Origin: JAKAWQ01 sp963840545
Lineage (GTDB): Bacteria > Pseudomonadota > Alphaproteobacteria > Acetobacterales > Acetobacteraceae
Reading direction: 5' to 3'
DNA length: 64,000 nt
Assembly (NCBI GenBank): GCA_963840545.1
Contig: CAWIZE010000001.1
Location: 744,001-808,000 of the forward strand
Shown: piece after piece, positions 51,396-60,240 of the stretch
Layout: each line of letters opens with the position of its first letter
How positions within the stretch are numbered: position 1 is the first letter of the stretch
The notes under the pieces: model-generated
Databases searched by the model: none
Told to the model about the DNA's origin: nothing
Seen by the model: the letters and a program-made list of their open reading frames with translations, nothing else
Made by a program: the position numbers and the translations under genes

Positions 51396-52833
51396 TTGGT
51401 AAGAAGCAGCGTCCTGGCCGCAGCGCGGCGGTTCACGGCGATCGGCGCGCGGCGCGCGGTGAGCGTCCTGGCCGCGCTGGCGCTCGCCGGCTGCGGCGGG
51501 CCGGGCAAGCCCGCGCCGCCCGTCAACCGGCCGCCGCCGTTCATCGGCAGCGTCGTCTCGCCCGAGCCGCTGGCCGGCGAGGTGGCGCGGCAGGTGCTGA
51601 TGGAAGGCGGCAATGCGGCGGACGCCGCCGTGGCGCTCGGCTTCGCGCTCGCGGTGACGCTGCCCTCGCGGGCCGGGCTCGGTGGCGGCGGGGCGTGCAT
51701 GGTCTATGCCCGGGCGCCGAACGGCCCGGACAACGGCGTGCCGAATTCCGTCCTCTTCCTCCCCGCCGCGGCCGCCGGCGGGCTTGCGGGCGACCGCCCG
51801 GCCGCCGTGCCGATGCTGGCGCGCGGGCTCTATCTGCTCCATGCGCGCTACGGGCACCTGCCGATCGAGCAGTTGATCGGCGATGCCCAGGCGATGGCGC
51901 GGCTCGGCGTGCCGGTCTCGCAGGCGCTGGCGAAGGACCTCGGCGCGGTGGCCGGGCCGCTGCTCGCCGATCCCGCGGCGCGCGCGGTCTTCGCCGGCCC
52001 CTCGGGCGCGCCGCTGGTGGCCGGGCAGGTGATGGTCCAGGCGGACCTTTCTGCGAACTCTCTCGCAACTCCGGCTCAACGGCATCACCGACTTGTATGA
52101 TGGGCCGCTTGGTCGCTCGCTCGCCTATGCGGCGACCGAGGCCGGCGGCGGCTTCACCCTCGCGGATCTCACGCGCGCGGTGCCTGCCCTCGCCCCCCCG
52201 ATCACCGTCCCGGCCGGGAACAACCGCGTCGCGTTCCTGCCGCCGCCGGCCGATGGCGGGCTCGCCGCGGCGGCCGCCTTCAGCGATCTCTGGCAGAACC
52301 CCGACGACCTCACGGGCGCGGCGGCGCACGCCGCCTCGGTCGCCGCCGCGTGGCGCGCCTCCGGTGGGGACCCGACGGCGCTGCTCGCGGCAAGAACCCT
52401 GCCGGCGGCGACGTTGCCGCCGCTGCCCGCCTCGGCGGCCTTCGCAACGGTCAACGCGCTGGGCAACGCGGTCTCCTGCGGCGTCACCATGAACAACCTT
52501 TTCGGCACCGGACGGATCGCGCCCGGCACCGGCGTGCTGCTCGCCGCGGCGCCGGGAAGCCGGCCGCCCTTGCTCGCCGCCGCGATCGCCTGGAACCGCA
52601 ACATCCACGCCTTCCGTGCGGCGGTCGCGGGCTCGGGGCAGAACGGCGCGGCGCTCGCCGTGGCGGCGGCGATGGCGAACACGCTCCGGGCCAAGACGCC
52701 GATGCCGGTTCCCGTCCCGGAGCCCGGGCGCGCGCAGGTGATCGCGTGCAGCCGATACCTGCCCGACGTGGCCGCGTCCTGCCAGGCTGCCACCGATCCG
52801 CGCGCGAACGGGTACGCGTTCAGCGGCGGCTGA
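51396..52833 (+). pseudogene. Gamma-glutamyltransferase-like lipoprotein, frameshifted
   Basis: About 478 residues with lipobox LAALALAGC near residue 26. The N-terminal GGNAADAAVALGFALAVTLP and GLGGGGACMVY match gamma-glutamyltransferases. The frame breaks near 52056: removing one A gives TLSQLRLNGITDLYDGPLGR and continues to the end. At the position of the catalytic Thr-Thr-His-Phe the protein reads SAAF (Ser codon 52432-52434), so the nucleophilic Thr is replaced by Ser. The start is TTG with AGGAAG upstream; ATG 51363 is an alternative. The stop lies inside a 25-bp tandem repeat. Confidence 0.75.
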
Positions 52834-52930
52834 CGAAGCAAAGAGTTGCGGCGGCTGACGAAGCAAAGAGTTGCGGCGGCTGACGAAGCAAAGAGTTGCG
52901 GCGGCTGACGAAGCGAAGAGTTGCGGCGGC
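52823..52930. repeat. 25-bp tandem repeat, four units plus partial
   Basis: Units of GGCGGCTGACGAAGCAAAGA followed by GTTGC start at 52823, 52848, 52873 and 52898, with a partial fifth at 52923. The fourth has one base changed (GCGAAG). The first unit contains the TGA of the preceding gene; every unit carries the same TGA. There is no spacer, so it is not a CRISPR array. Confidence 0.95.
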
Positions 52931-53005
52931 TGAATGCCGCTCAAAATCGGAAGCGCCGCCGCGCGGCCCGCACGGCTCGCGGTCGTGCGACAAGCAAGGA
53001 AGATT

Positions 53006-53027
53006 GTTCTCTTTTGAAAAAGAGAAC
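53006..53027. terminator. Bidirectional hairpin with T/A tracts
   Basis: GTTCTCTTTT (53006-53015) and AAAAGAGAAC (53018-53027) are perfectly complementary with two loop bases. It lies downstream of the gamma-glutamyltransferase-like gene; the low G+C is unusual in this genome. A terminator role is plausible but unproven. Confidence 0.5.
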
Positions 53028-53100
53028 CAGAAAACTTCCATCCTGCGATCGGAGTCCTCCGCCGAGGCCGGGTCCAGGATGACGGAGAAAAGTCTTTTTG

Positions 53101-53124
53101 CTTCTTTTTCTTCAGAAAAAGAAG
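53101..53124. terminator. Bidirectional terminator-like hairpin
   Basis: CTTCTTTTTCT (53101-53111) pairs perfectly with AGAAAAAGAAG (53114-53124) around TC. It stands eight bases from the stop of the P1 peptidase gene, so it could end transcription from both sides. Confidence 0.55.
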
Positions 53125-53132
53125 GACTCTTC

Positions 53133-54203
53133 CTACGCCGGGCGACGGCGAGCCATCACGCGCACGAGGTCCTCGAGGGGCAGCGCATAGGCGGTGCGGC
53201 CATCCCGCCCCGTCATCGTTTCGGCCGCGGTGAGCGCGTTGAGGATCGCCTCCTCGGTCGCCTCGGCGGCGGCCTGGAAGAGCGGCGTCATCTGCTCGGG
53301 GGCGAGCATCCGAACGGTTGCCACCGCCTCGCCCTCGCGAACATGGTTGGCGGTCGAGAAGGCGAGAAAAATGTCGCCGCTGCCGTTGGCGCCGAAGCCG
53401 CCGACCCAGGCAAGGCCGGTGGCGGCGCGGCGGGCGAGACGCTGGCACTGGATCGGCAGCAGCGGCGCGTCGGTCGCCAGCACGACGATGATCGACCCCG
53501 CCTCCGGCGCGGGCGCGCGGTGCGAGGGCACCACGGCGGGCCCGATCTCGCGGCCGACCGGCGCGCCATCGACGCGCAGCATCTCGCGCGCGCCGTAATT
53601 CGCCTGGACCAGCGCGCCGACGACGAAGCGCTCGCCCGCCGCGGCGGCGACGCGGGAGGAGGTGCCGGTGCCGCCCTTGAACTCATGGCAGATCATCCCG
53701 GTGCCGCCGCCGACATTGCCCTCCGCGAGCGGGCCGGAGGCGGCGGCTTCGAACGCGGCAAAGGCGTGTCCGGCGGTGATCGGAAACGTCTCGCTCCGGC
53801 TCAGCCATCCGTCATAGGTCTCGGCGACCACCGGCAGAAGGAACTTCTGCGGCGCGCCCTCGCGGATGGCGAGCGCGCAGATCGCATCGCGCACGGTGCC
53901 GACCGAGAAGGTGTTGGTGATGCCGATCGGCGCGCCGAGGATGCCCTGCTCGGCGAGCCAGGGCAGGCCGGTCATCTCGCCGTTGCCGTTGAAGGAATGG
54001 AAGCCGGCGAAGACGGCATCGACCCAGATCCCGTCGCGCCGCGGCCAGATCGCGGTCACGCCGGTCCGCACGATCTCGGGTTCGTCGCGGATCACCGTCG
54101 CGTAGCCGACCGCGACGCCGGGAACATCGGTGATCGCGTTCCATTGCCCGGTCGGCAGGAGGCCGGTGGAAAGACCGAGATGGCGCAGGCGCGCGCGCGG
54201 CAT
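53133..54203 (-). CDS. P1 family peptidase (DmpA-type aminopeptidase)
   Basis: 356-residue N-terminal nucleophile hydrolase. Family segments include NAITDVPGVAVGYATVI at the start, EGNVGGGTGMICHEFKGGTG in the middle and AGSIIVVLATDAPLLPIQ. The autocatalytic cleavage should fall between Gly236 and Ser237, making the Ser the nucleophile. Relatives cleave D- or beta-amino acid peptides. It is the last gene behind SYLF-DUF3300-DUF2950, starting 25 bases after the DUF2950 stop. Confidence 0.92.
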   Translation of the reverse strand: MPRARLRHLGLSTGLLPTGQWNAITDVPGVAVGYATVIRDEPEIVRTGVTAIWPRRDGIWVDAVFAGFHSFNGNGEMTGLPWLAEQGILGAPIGITNTFSVGTVRDAICALAIREGAPQKFLLPVVAETYDGWLSRSETFPITAGHAFAAFEAAASGPLAEGNVGGGTGMICHEFKGGTGTSSRVAAAAGERFVVGALVQANYGAREMLRVDGAPVGREIGPAVVPSHRAPAPEAGSIIVVLATDAPLLPIQCQRLARRAATGLAWVGGFGANGSGDIFLAFSTANHVREGEAVATVRMLAPEQMTPLFQAAAEATEEAILNALTAAETMTGRDGRTAYALPLEDLVRVMARRRPA

Positions 54204-54228
54204 GGCGTTCAGACCCGTGGGGTCGAAA

Positions 54229-55227
54229 TCAGTGACCGACGAGCTCGACGCGCGCCCAGCTCAGGTCGGGATCGAAGAGGGACATGGCCGACGCGAGCGC
54301 GGCGGTGCCGGGACCGAGATCCTTCTGGAAGACGACGCCGTCCTCGCCGACGACGAAGGTCATGATCCCGGAGGAGCCGTAGGAGGCGGGCCAGGCGACG
54401 AGGGCGAAGCCGCCGGTCATCTGCCCGTTGACCACGAAATCCTTCGCCCCGCCGGGAGCATTGGCGCCGCGCGCCTTCAGGATGCGGAAATAATAACCCT
54501 GGTAGGGCGTGGGCTTGCCGGCCGCCAGCTCGCCGGGATAGCCCTGGGCCTCGGCTGTCGCCACGAGCGGCCCGAGCGGGCTCTCCGCGGCGTCCGCCGA
54601 AGCCGGCCAATAAAGGCCGTCCTGCTGGCCGGGCGTGCTGACGAACCGCTCGGCGTACTCGGCATGGCCTTGCTTGCCCGTCAGCACGAAATATTCGCGC
54701 TCGGCATCGACGCAGCCGAGCAGCGTCCGGATGGCCTCGATCTCGTTGCGGCCGATCCGCCGATCGACCAGCTCCTGCGCGCCCGCCGCGGAGTCGAAAC
54801 GCCACCGCCCGTTGGCCTCGACGATCGGGATCGGGAGCTGCCAATCGTTCTTGCCGACCTCGAGCATCATCTCCCCGGCGCCGGCCGGATCGAGCGCGTG
54901 ATGCTCGGCGTAGGATGCGAGGAACCGCTTGGCGGCCTCGGCGTCGGCAACAGGATCGCCCGATGAGACCAGCGTCTCGCTGCCCGGGCCGAGCACGGCG
55001 TAAAGCCCCTGCGGGATGTTGGCCTGCACGGCGGCGACGAGCGCCGCCACCGCCTGATCGGGGGTGGCAAAGGTCTGCTGTTGCGTCGCGGCGGCCTGCG
55101 CCGACGAAAGCGCGGGCGCCGCCAGCACGGGCACCGTGAACAGGGGCACCGTGAACAGGGGCGCCAGCAGCGCCGCGAGCGCCAGGCGACGAAGGAGGCG
55201 AAAGCCGGGTCCGGCATTGATCCTCAT
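54229..55227 (-). CDS. DUF2950 family exported protein
   Basis: 332-residue protein with a Sec signal (LLRRLALAALLAPLFTVPLF; the repeat LFTVP is visible) and the DUF2950 features TFATPDQAVAALVAAVQANI and GGFALVAWPASYGSSGIMTF near the end. An excellent GGAGG precedes the ATG. DUF2950 and DUF3300 genes are commonly adjacent; function unknown, probably periplasmic. It lies 28 bases after the DUF3300 stop. Confidence 0.92.
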   Translation of the reverse strand: MRINAGPGFRLLRRLALAALLAPLFTVPLFTVPVLAAPALSSAQAAATQQQTFATPDQAVAALVAAVQANIPQGLYAVLGPGSETLVSSGDPVADAEAAKRFLASYAEHHALDPAGAGEMMLEVGKNDWQLPIPIVEANGRWRFDSAAGAQELVDRRIGRNEIEAIRTLLGCVDAEREYFVLTGKQGHAEYAERFVSTPGQQDGLYWPASADAAESPLGPLVATAEAQGYPGELAAGKPTPYQGYYFRILKARGANAPGGAKDFVVNGQMTGGFALVAWPASYGSSGIMTFVVGEDGVVFQKDLGPGTAALASAMSLFDPDLSWARVELVGH

Positions 55228-55255
55228 GCGGGTCCTCCCTTCATCGACGCCCCCT

Positions 55256-56620
55256 TCATCGACGATATACGGCGGCGCCGCCGGCTGGCCGCCCTCCGCC
55301 GCCGGCGCGACTTGGCTGGCTGAAGCTGCGGCTCTGGGCGCCGCGGTTGCCGTACTGGGCGGCGCGCGCGCCTTCGTTGACGCCGCCGAACGCACCGCTC
55401 GGCGGGCTGGATCGGGGCGGGACGGCGGGGCGCGAGACGTTCGCGGGCGGGGTTCGGGGCGCACCGGCAGGCGGCGTGGCCGGCCGGTTGGCGCCAGCGG
55501 GCGGCGTTGCCGGCCGGTTGGCCGGAGGCTGGCCCGCGACGGGACGGTTGGCCGGCTGCCCCGGAGGCGTCGCGGGACGGTTCGGCGCCTGGGCCGGCCC
55601 CGCCGGACGGTTCGCCGGCGGTCCGGGCGGCCGCGCGCCGGTCCCGGGCGGCGGCCGGCTCACCAGCCCGGACGGCACCTGCACGGCCTGGCGGCCGATC
55701 GCGTTCGGCGGCAGCCCGTTCAGCCGCGCCGGAGCGCCGACCGGTCCGGCCGGGGCACGCACCGGACGCCCGCCGACGCCGGGCGGCGGCGCACGCCAGA
55801 CATTGGATTGGATCGCCGTCCGATTGACGTTGATGGTGTTGTAGCGATTGACGTTCACGTTGACGTTGCCCCGGTACCATGAGGGCTGGGCCCAGCCCCA
55901 CAAGGAACCAACGACGGCGACGCCGGCCGCGAAGGCAAGGCCCGCGACGAAGGCGTTGGCGGCGACATAGCCGGGCGGCGGCGGGAAATAGACGGGAGGC
56001 AGGGCCGGGTAGGGCCAGGCGCCATAGACCACGGTCGGGTTATAGACCGGCACGTACACCACCTGCGGGTTCGCCGGCTGGATCACGATCGCGCCCTGCT
56101 CGGAGGTCACGCTCTGCTGCGCCGTGCTCGCCAGCGTGCCGGCCTGCTCGGCCTGCGCCCGCAGGCGCTGGACGGAGCCCATCACGTCCGCCTGCTGGGT
56201 GGCGAAGGCGTAGCCCAGCTGCTGGGTCCAGCCGAGGTTGCTGTTCAGCATCGACAGCACCTGCGGGAACGGCACCAGCGACTTCACGCTCGGGTCCCAG
56301 CTCTGGCTCGCCAGCGCCTGGGTGAGCGCATCGCCCTGGAGCTGCGCATTGCCAGGCTGCTCGAGCCACCGCGACGCCTCGACGATCTCCACCGGAAAGG
56401 TTGAGGCCATCAGGATCTGGGTCAGCAGCGCGTCCGGATAGAGCGCGATCGGCGCCAACAGCGCGTCGAGCTGTTCGGGATTGAAGGTCGTCGATGTGGT
56501 CCCTTGGGCGCTCGCCGCCCCCTGGGCCAACGCGGCTCGAGGCGCCAGCACCCAGGGCTGCGGCAAGGGCAGGACGAACGCCATCCCCAGGGCCAGAACG
56601 CGGAGGGCACGCCTGCGCAT
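55256..56620 (-). CDS. DUF3300 family exported protein
   Basis: 454-residue protein with a signal peptide (RVLALGMAFVLPLPQPWVL) and the DUF3300 motif LDALLAPIALYPDALLTQIL. It continues with QPANPQVVYVPVYNPTVVYG and a glycine/tryptophan region, then a Pro-Ala-rich low-complexity tail (about 275-430) with repeated ANRPATPP units. The tail is probably disordered. Function unknown; it belongs to the SYLF-DUF3300-DUF2950 cluster. Confidence 0.92.
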   Translation of the reverse strand: MRRRALRVLALGMAFVLPLPQPWVLAPRAALAQGAASAQGTTSTTFNPEQLDALLAPIALYPDALLTQILMASTFPVEIVEASRWLEQPGNAQLQGDALTQALASQSWDPSVKSLVPFPQVLSMLNSNLGWTQQLGYAFATQQADVMGSVQRLRAQAEQAGTLASTAQQSVTSEQGAIVIQPANPQVVYVPVYNPTVVYGAWPYPALPPVYFPPPPGYVAANAFVAGLAFAAGVAVVGSLWGWAQPSWYRGNVNVNVNRYNTINVNRTAIQSNVWRAPPPGVGGRPVRAPAGPVGAPARLNGLPPNAIGRQAVQVPSGLVSRPPPGTGARPPGPPANRPAGPAQAPNRPATPPGQPANRPVAGQPPANRPATPPAGANRPATPPAGAPRTPPANVSRPAVPPRSSPPSGAFGGVNEGARAAQYGNRGAQSRSFSQPSRAGGGGRPAGGAAVYRR

Positions 56621-56638
56621 CGAACGATCTCCGCCCGC

Positions 56639-57292
56639 CTAGTTCGGATAGATGTGGGTGATCTTCGAGCCTTCGATGCTGAGGCCGGCCATCAGCCCCT
56701 GCTGGCCGAACGGCACGGCATAGACGTCCTGGGTGAGCGTCGTGCTGGTGACGCTGGCAGCGGCCCCCTTGTCGAGCACGACGACCGAGGGGCCCGAGCC
56801 GATCGCCCAGCCCTGGCTCGACTTGAGGTAGTTCAGCGCGGAATCGGTCATGAAGAAGAGCGCGTAGCTGAAGGCCTGGGCGCCGAACTGGAGGCCGAAG
56901 GAGAGTGCGGAGATGTTGTAGTAGCCGACCGCGCTGCCATTGACGAGCAGCGCGCCGTCCCCCGTCTGCCCGCCGACGAAGAAGCCGCCCTTGACGATCT
57001 GCGGGAAGACCAGGATGGCCCGCGCGCGCTGGCCGAGCGTGCGCGTATGCGGCTCATCGGAGTAGAGCTGCTGCAGCGCCGTCAGCGCGTCCTGGGTGAT
57101 CGAGCGCGCCGAGGCGGCCTCGGCCTCGCGCGGCTCGAGGGCCAGCGCCCCGGCGAGAACCGCCCCCGCGAAGACCGCCGCGGAGCCAAGCAGCCCACCC
57201 TTGGCGAGCAGGCCGCGCCTGGTGCACAGGCCGCGCCCGGTGCACAGGCGGCGCCTGGCGAGCAGGCCGGGCCTGGTCTCGGAAACGTGCAT
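56639..57292 (-). CDS. SYLF-domain lipid-binding protein
   Basis: 217-residue exported protein. The SYLF/Ysc84 domain is clear: ILVFPQIVKGGFFVGGQTGD and FGAQAFSYALFFMTDSALNY. The N-terminus contains four near-repeats (LLARRRLCTGRGLCTRRGLL) and a hydrophobic segment, GLLGSAAVFAGAVLAGALAL. I use the ATG five bases after GGAGG; other in-frame ATGs lie at 57295, 57307 and 57316. It leads the DUF3300/DUF2950 operon, starting 125 bases below pcaJ. Confidence 0.88.
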   Translation of the reverse strand: MHVSETRPGLLARRRLCTGRGLCTRRGLLAKGGLLGSAAVFAGAVLAGALALEPREAEAASARSITQDALTALQQLYSDEPHTRTLGQRARAILVFPQIVKGGFFVGGQTGDGALLVNGSAVGYYNISALSFGLQFGAQAFSYALFFMTDSALNYLKSSQGWAIGSGPSVVVLDKGAAASVTSTTLTQDVYAVPFGQQGLMAGLSIEGSKITHIYPN

Positions 57293-57416
57293 CATGACCT
57301 CCTTCATCGTCGCCATCGAATCTGCCGGTGTCCGACGCTCGTTTCAACCGCGGCGAGAATAGGCGCCGCGCGGCCGGCGCGGAAGAGCGGCCCCCCACCG
57401 GATCAATGCACCCGGA

Positions 57417-58064
57417 TCAGTGCGCCTTCAGATCCTGCCGAACGCTGAACGAAGGTTCGGTCTTGGAGCGCACCTCCTCGATCGTCACGTCCGGCGCCAG
57501 CTCGAGCAGGGTGAGCCCATCGGCGCCGACCTCCAGCACCGCAAGGTCGGTGATGATGAGATCGACGACGCCCTGGCCGGTCAGCGGCAGCGAGCACCGC
57601 CTGAGGATCTTCGGCTCGCCCTTGGCGATGTGCTCCATCACTACGACGACGCGCGGAACCCCGGCGACGAGGTCCATCGCGCCCCCCATTCCCTTGACCA
57701 TCTTGCCGGGCACCATCCAGTTCGCGAGGTCGCCGTTCTCCGCCACCTGCAGCGCGCCGAGGACGGAGATATCGATATGCCCGCCTCGCACCATGCCGAA
57801 GGAGGCGGCGCTGTCGAAATAGGAGCTGAGCGGAAGCTCGGTCACCGTCTGCTTGCCGGCGTTGATCAGGTCGGCGTCCTCCTCGCCCTCGAAGGGAAAA
57901 GGTCCCGTTCCGAGCATGCCGTTCTCGCTGTGCAGCAGGATCGTCATGCCCTCCGGGATGTGGTTGGCGACCAATGTCGGAATGCCGATCCCGAGATTGA
58001 CGTAGAATCCGTCCTGCAATTCGCGCGCGGCGCGGGCGGCCATCTCATCGCGGGTCCAGGGCAT
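57417..58064 (-). CDS. pcaJ: 3-oxoacid CoA-transferase, beta subunit
   Basis: 215-residue CoA-transferase subunit with the catalytic SENGML motif (Glu47) and GGAMDLVAGVPRVVVVMEHI. It transfers CoA from succinyl-CoA to 3-oxoadipate (PcaJ) or acetoacetate (ScoB); the neighbouring pcaB favours the former. It starts 11 bases after the alpha-subunit stop. Confidence 0.88.
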   Translation of the reverse strand: MPWTRDEMAARAARELQDGFYVNLGIGIPTLVANHIPEGMTILLHSENGMLGTGPFPFEGEEDADLINAGKQTVTELPLSSYFDSAASFGMVRGGHIDISVLGALQVAENGDLANWMVPGKMVKGMGGAMDLVAGVPRVVVVMEHIAKGEPKILRRCSLPLTGQGVVDLIITDLAVLEVGADGLTLLELAPDVTIEEVRSKTEPSFSVRQDLKAH

Positions 58065-58075
58065 AACGAGCCTCC

Positions 58076-58783
58076 TCAGTAACGCTTGCGTACCGTGCGC
58101 TGCTCGATCGGCTTGTGGGCGGTTTCCAGCCTGACGATGCGGTTGACGAAGATGCCGGGAGTGACGATGTGGTCGCCATCGATCCGGCCGTTCTCGACCA
58201 GCTGCTCGACCTCGGCGACCGTCACCTTCGCGGCGGTGGCCATGATCGGGTTGAAGTTCCGCGCCGTCTTCCGATAGACGAGATTGCCTTCATGATCCGC
58301 CGTCCAGGCATGGACGATCGCGAGATCGGCGATCAGCCCCCGCTCCATCACGTAGGTCTTGCCGTCGAACAGCTTCGTCTCCTTGCCCTCGGCGATCGCG
58401 GTGCCGGCGCCGGTCGCGGTGTAGAAGGCGGGAATGCCGGCGCCGCCGGCGCGAATCCGTTCCGCGAGCGTGCCCTGCGGGTTGAACTCGATCTCGAGCT
58501 CGCCGGCGAGATATTGGCGCGCGAAGGTCGCGTTCTCCCCCACGTACGAGCTGATCATTTTGCGAATTTGCCGCGTCTCGAGGAGGATGCCGAGCCCGGC
58601 GCCGTCGATCCCGGCATTGTTCGAAACCACGGTGAGGTTCTTCACGCCCGAATCGCGGATCGCCGCGATCAGGGCGCCGGGGATGCCGCAAAGCCCGAAG
58701 CCGCCGGACATGATCAGCATGCCGTCTTTCAGGAGGCCGGCCAGCGCGTCCCCGGCACTCGGATAGACCTTGTTCACCGCCAT
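58076..58783 (-). CDS. pcaI: 3-oxoacid CoA-transferase, alpha subunit
   Basis: 235-residue subunit with the typical MSGGFGLCGIPGALIAAIRD near residue 25 and YVGENATFARQYLAGELEIE. Together with the next gene it forms the heteromeric CoA-transferase. The ATG giving MAVNKVYPSAGDAL is chosen; the frame is open further up. It lies 17 bases after the pcaB stop. The assignment to 3-oxoadipate versus acetoacetate rests on pcaB. Confidence 0.88.
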   Translation of the reverse strand: MAVNKVYPSAGDALAGLLKDGMLIMSGGFGLCGIPGALIAAIRDSGVKNLTVVSNNAGIDGAGLGILLETRQIRKMISSYVGENATFARQYLAGELEIEFNPQGTLAERIRAGGAGIPAFYTATGAGTAIAEGKETKLFDGKTYVMERGLIADLAIVHAWTADHEGNLVYRKTARNFNPIMATAAKVTVAEVEQLVENGRIDGDHIVTPGIFVNRIVRLETAHKPIEQRTVRKRY

Positions 58784-58800
58784 CGCGATTGCGCTCTCCT

Positions 58801-60141
58801 TCAGGCCACGGCCCCGAGCACGCGGTCGATGAAACCCGACGCGCTGCCGAGATAGTTCGCGGGATCGGTGAGCCGGCCGATCGCCGCTTCGTCGAGATGC
58901 GCCGTGACCGCCGGCTCGGCCGCGAGTGCCGCGGCCAGCGTCATGCGCTCCTCGCGCGCCCGGCTCGCGGCCCGGGCGACGACATGATGCGCCTCGCCGC
59001 GGCCGAGATGCGGGGCGAGGCCCATCATCACCGCCTCCGCCAGGATCAGCCCGCCGCCTTCCTCGAGATTGGCGCGCATCCGCGCCGCATCGACCACCAT
59101 GCCCTCGGCGATGCTGCGCGCGTGCAGAAGCGCGCCGTGGGTGAGGACGAAGGCCTGCGGCAGCGCCAGCAGCTCGGCCTGCCAAGGCCCGGTCGCGCGC
59201 TCGTGGTCTGCCGCCATCGCTCCCAGCATCACCGGCACCAGCGCCGCCACGACGCGCGCCGCGGCGAGGATATATTCGGAGGCGATCGGGTTGCGCTTCT
59301 GCGGCATCGTCGAGGAGGCGCCGCGCCCCGGGACATAGGGCTCGGCAAGCTCGGACACTTCGGACTGCGCGAGCAGGGCGACGTCGGTCGCGATCTTGGC
59401 GAGGCTGCCCGAAACCAGCCCGAGGAAGCACGCCACTTCGGCGAAGCCGTCGCGCGCGGCGTGCCACGGCGCGGCCGGCGCGGCGAGGCCGAGCTCCGCG
59501 GCAAGCCCCTCCATCACCCCGAGCCCCTCGGCGCCGAGCGAGGCGAGCGTGCCCGCCGCGCCGGCGAACTGCACCTGCTCGACGCGGGCGCGGATCGCGG
59601 AGAGCCGGGCAAGGTGGGTGACGAGGGGCTGCATCCAGACCGCGCATTTGAGGCCGAAGGTGATCGGCAGCGCCTGTTGCAAATGCGTCCGCCCCGCCAT
59701 CACGGTATGCCGGTGGGTCTCCGCCTGGCGGGCGAGCGCCCGCACGATCGCCGCGATCTCGTCCCGGATCAGGTCGAGCCCGTCCCGGACCAGGAGCACC
59801 ATGGCGGTGTCCATGATGTCCTGGGTGGTCGCGCCCCAATGGGTCCAGCCTCCGGCCTCGCCGGCCCGCGCGCTTAAGGACGCGACTACGCCGACGACCG
59901 GGTAGCCGACAATGCGCACGCTCGCCGCGAGCGCCGCCGCCTCCAGGGGGCCGGCGGCGGCTTGCGCAATACGCTCGGCAGCCGCGGCCGGAATGATCCC
60001 GAGCCGCGCCTCGACCCGCGCCAGCGCGGCCTCCACTTCCAGCATGCGCCCGAGATAGGCACCATCGTCGAAGACCGCACGCATCGGGTCGGACCCGTAG
60101 AGCGTGCCGAACACCGGGCTGTCGGCGGGATTGACGGGCAT
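58801..60141 (-). CDS. pcaB: 3-carboxy-cis,cis-muconate cycloisomerase
   Basis: 446-residue fumarase/aspartase-superfamily protein with the signature SSTMPQKRNPIASE and the HWGATTQDIMDTA segment. PcaB converts 3-carboxymuconate to its lactone in the protocatechuate branch of the beta-ketoadipate pathway. Context with two CoA-transferase subunits (pcaB-pcaI-pcaJ) supports it over adenylosuccinate lyase. Genes for the dioxygenase (pcaGH), pcaC, pcaD and pcaF are not in the window. The ATG gives MPVNPADSPVFGTLYGS. Confidence 0.88.
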   Translation of the reverse strand: MPVNPADSPVFGTLYGSDPMRAVFDDGAYLGRMLEVEAALARVEARLGIIPAAAAERIAQAAAGPLEAAALAASVRIVGYPVVGVVASLSARAGEAGGWTHWGATTQDIMDTAMVLLVRDGLDLIRDEIAAIVRALARQAETHRHTVMAGRTHLQQALPITFGLKCAVWMQPLVTHLARLSAIRARVEQVQFAGAAGTLASLGAEGLGVMEGLAAELGLAAPAAPWHAARDGFAEVACFLGLVSGSLAKIATDVALLAQSEVSELAEPYVPGRGASSTMPQKRNPIASEYILAAARVVAALVPVMLGAMAADHERATGPWQAELLALPQAFVLTHGALLHARSIAEGMVVDAARMRANLEEGGGLILAEAVMMGLAPHLGRGEAHHVVARAASRAREERMTLAAALAAEPAVTAHLDEAAIGRLTDPANYLGSASGFIDRVLGAVA

Positions 60142-60240
60142 GGAGAATCGCTCAGCTTCGCGGGATTGCGGCCGCGGCCGCGACGCACCGGGCGCGACAA
60201 TCATGCATCGGTCTGGCATGGTCAAGCGCGGGGGCGCGGC

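Noticed and set aside
52823..52930. CRISPR array
   Set aside because: The 25-bp units are contiguous, without spacers, and no cas gene is present.
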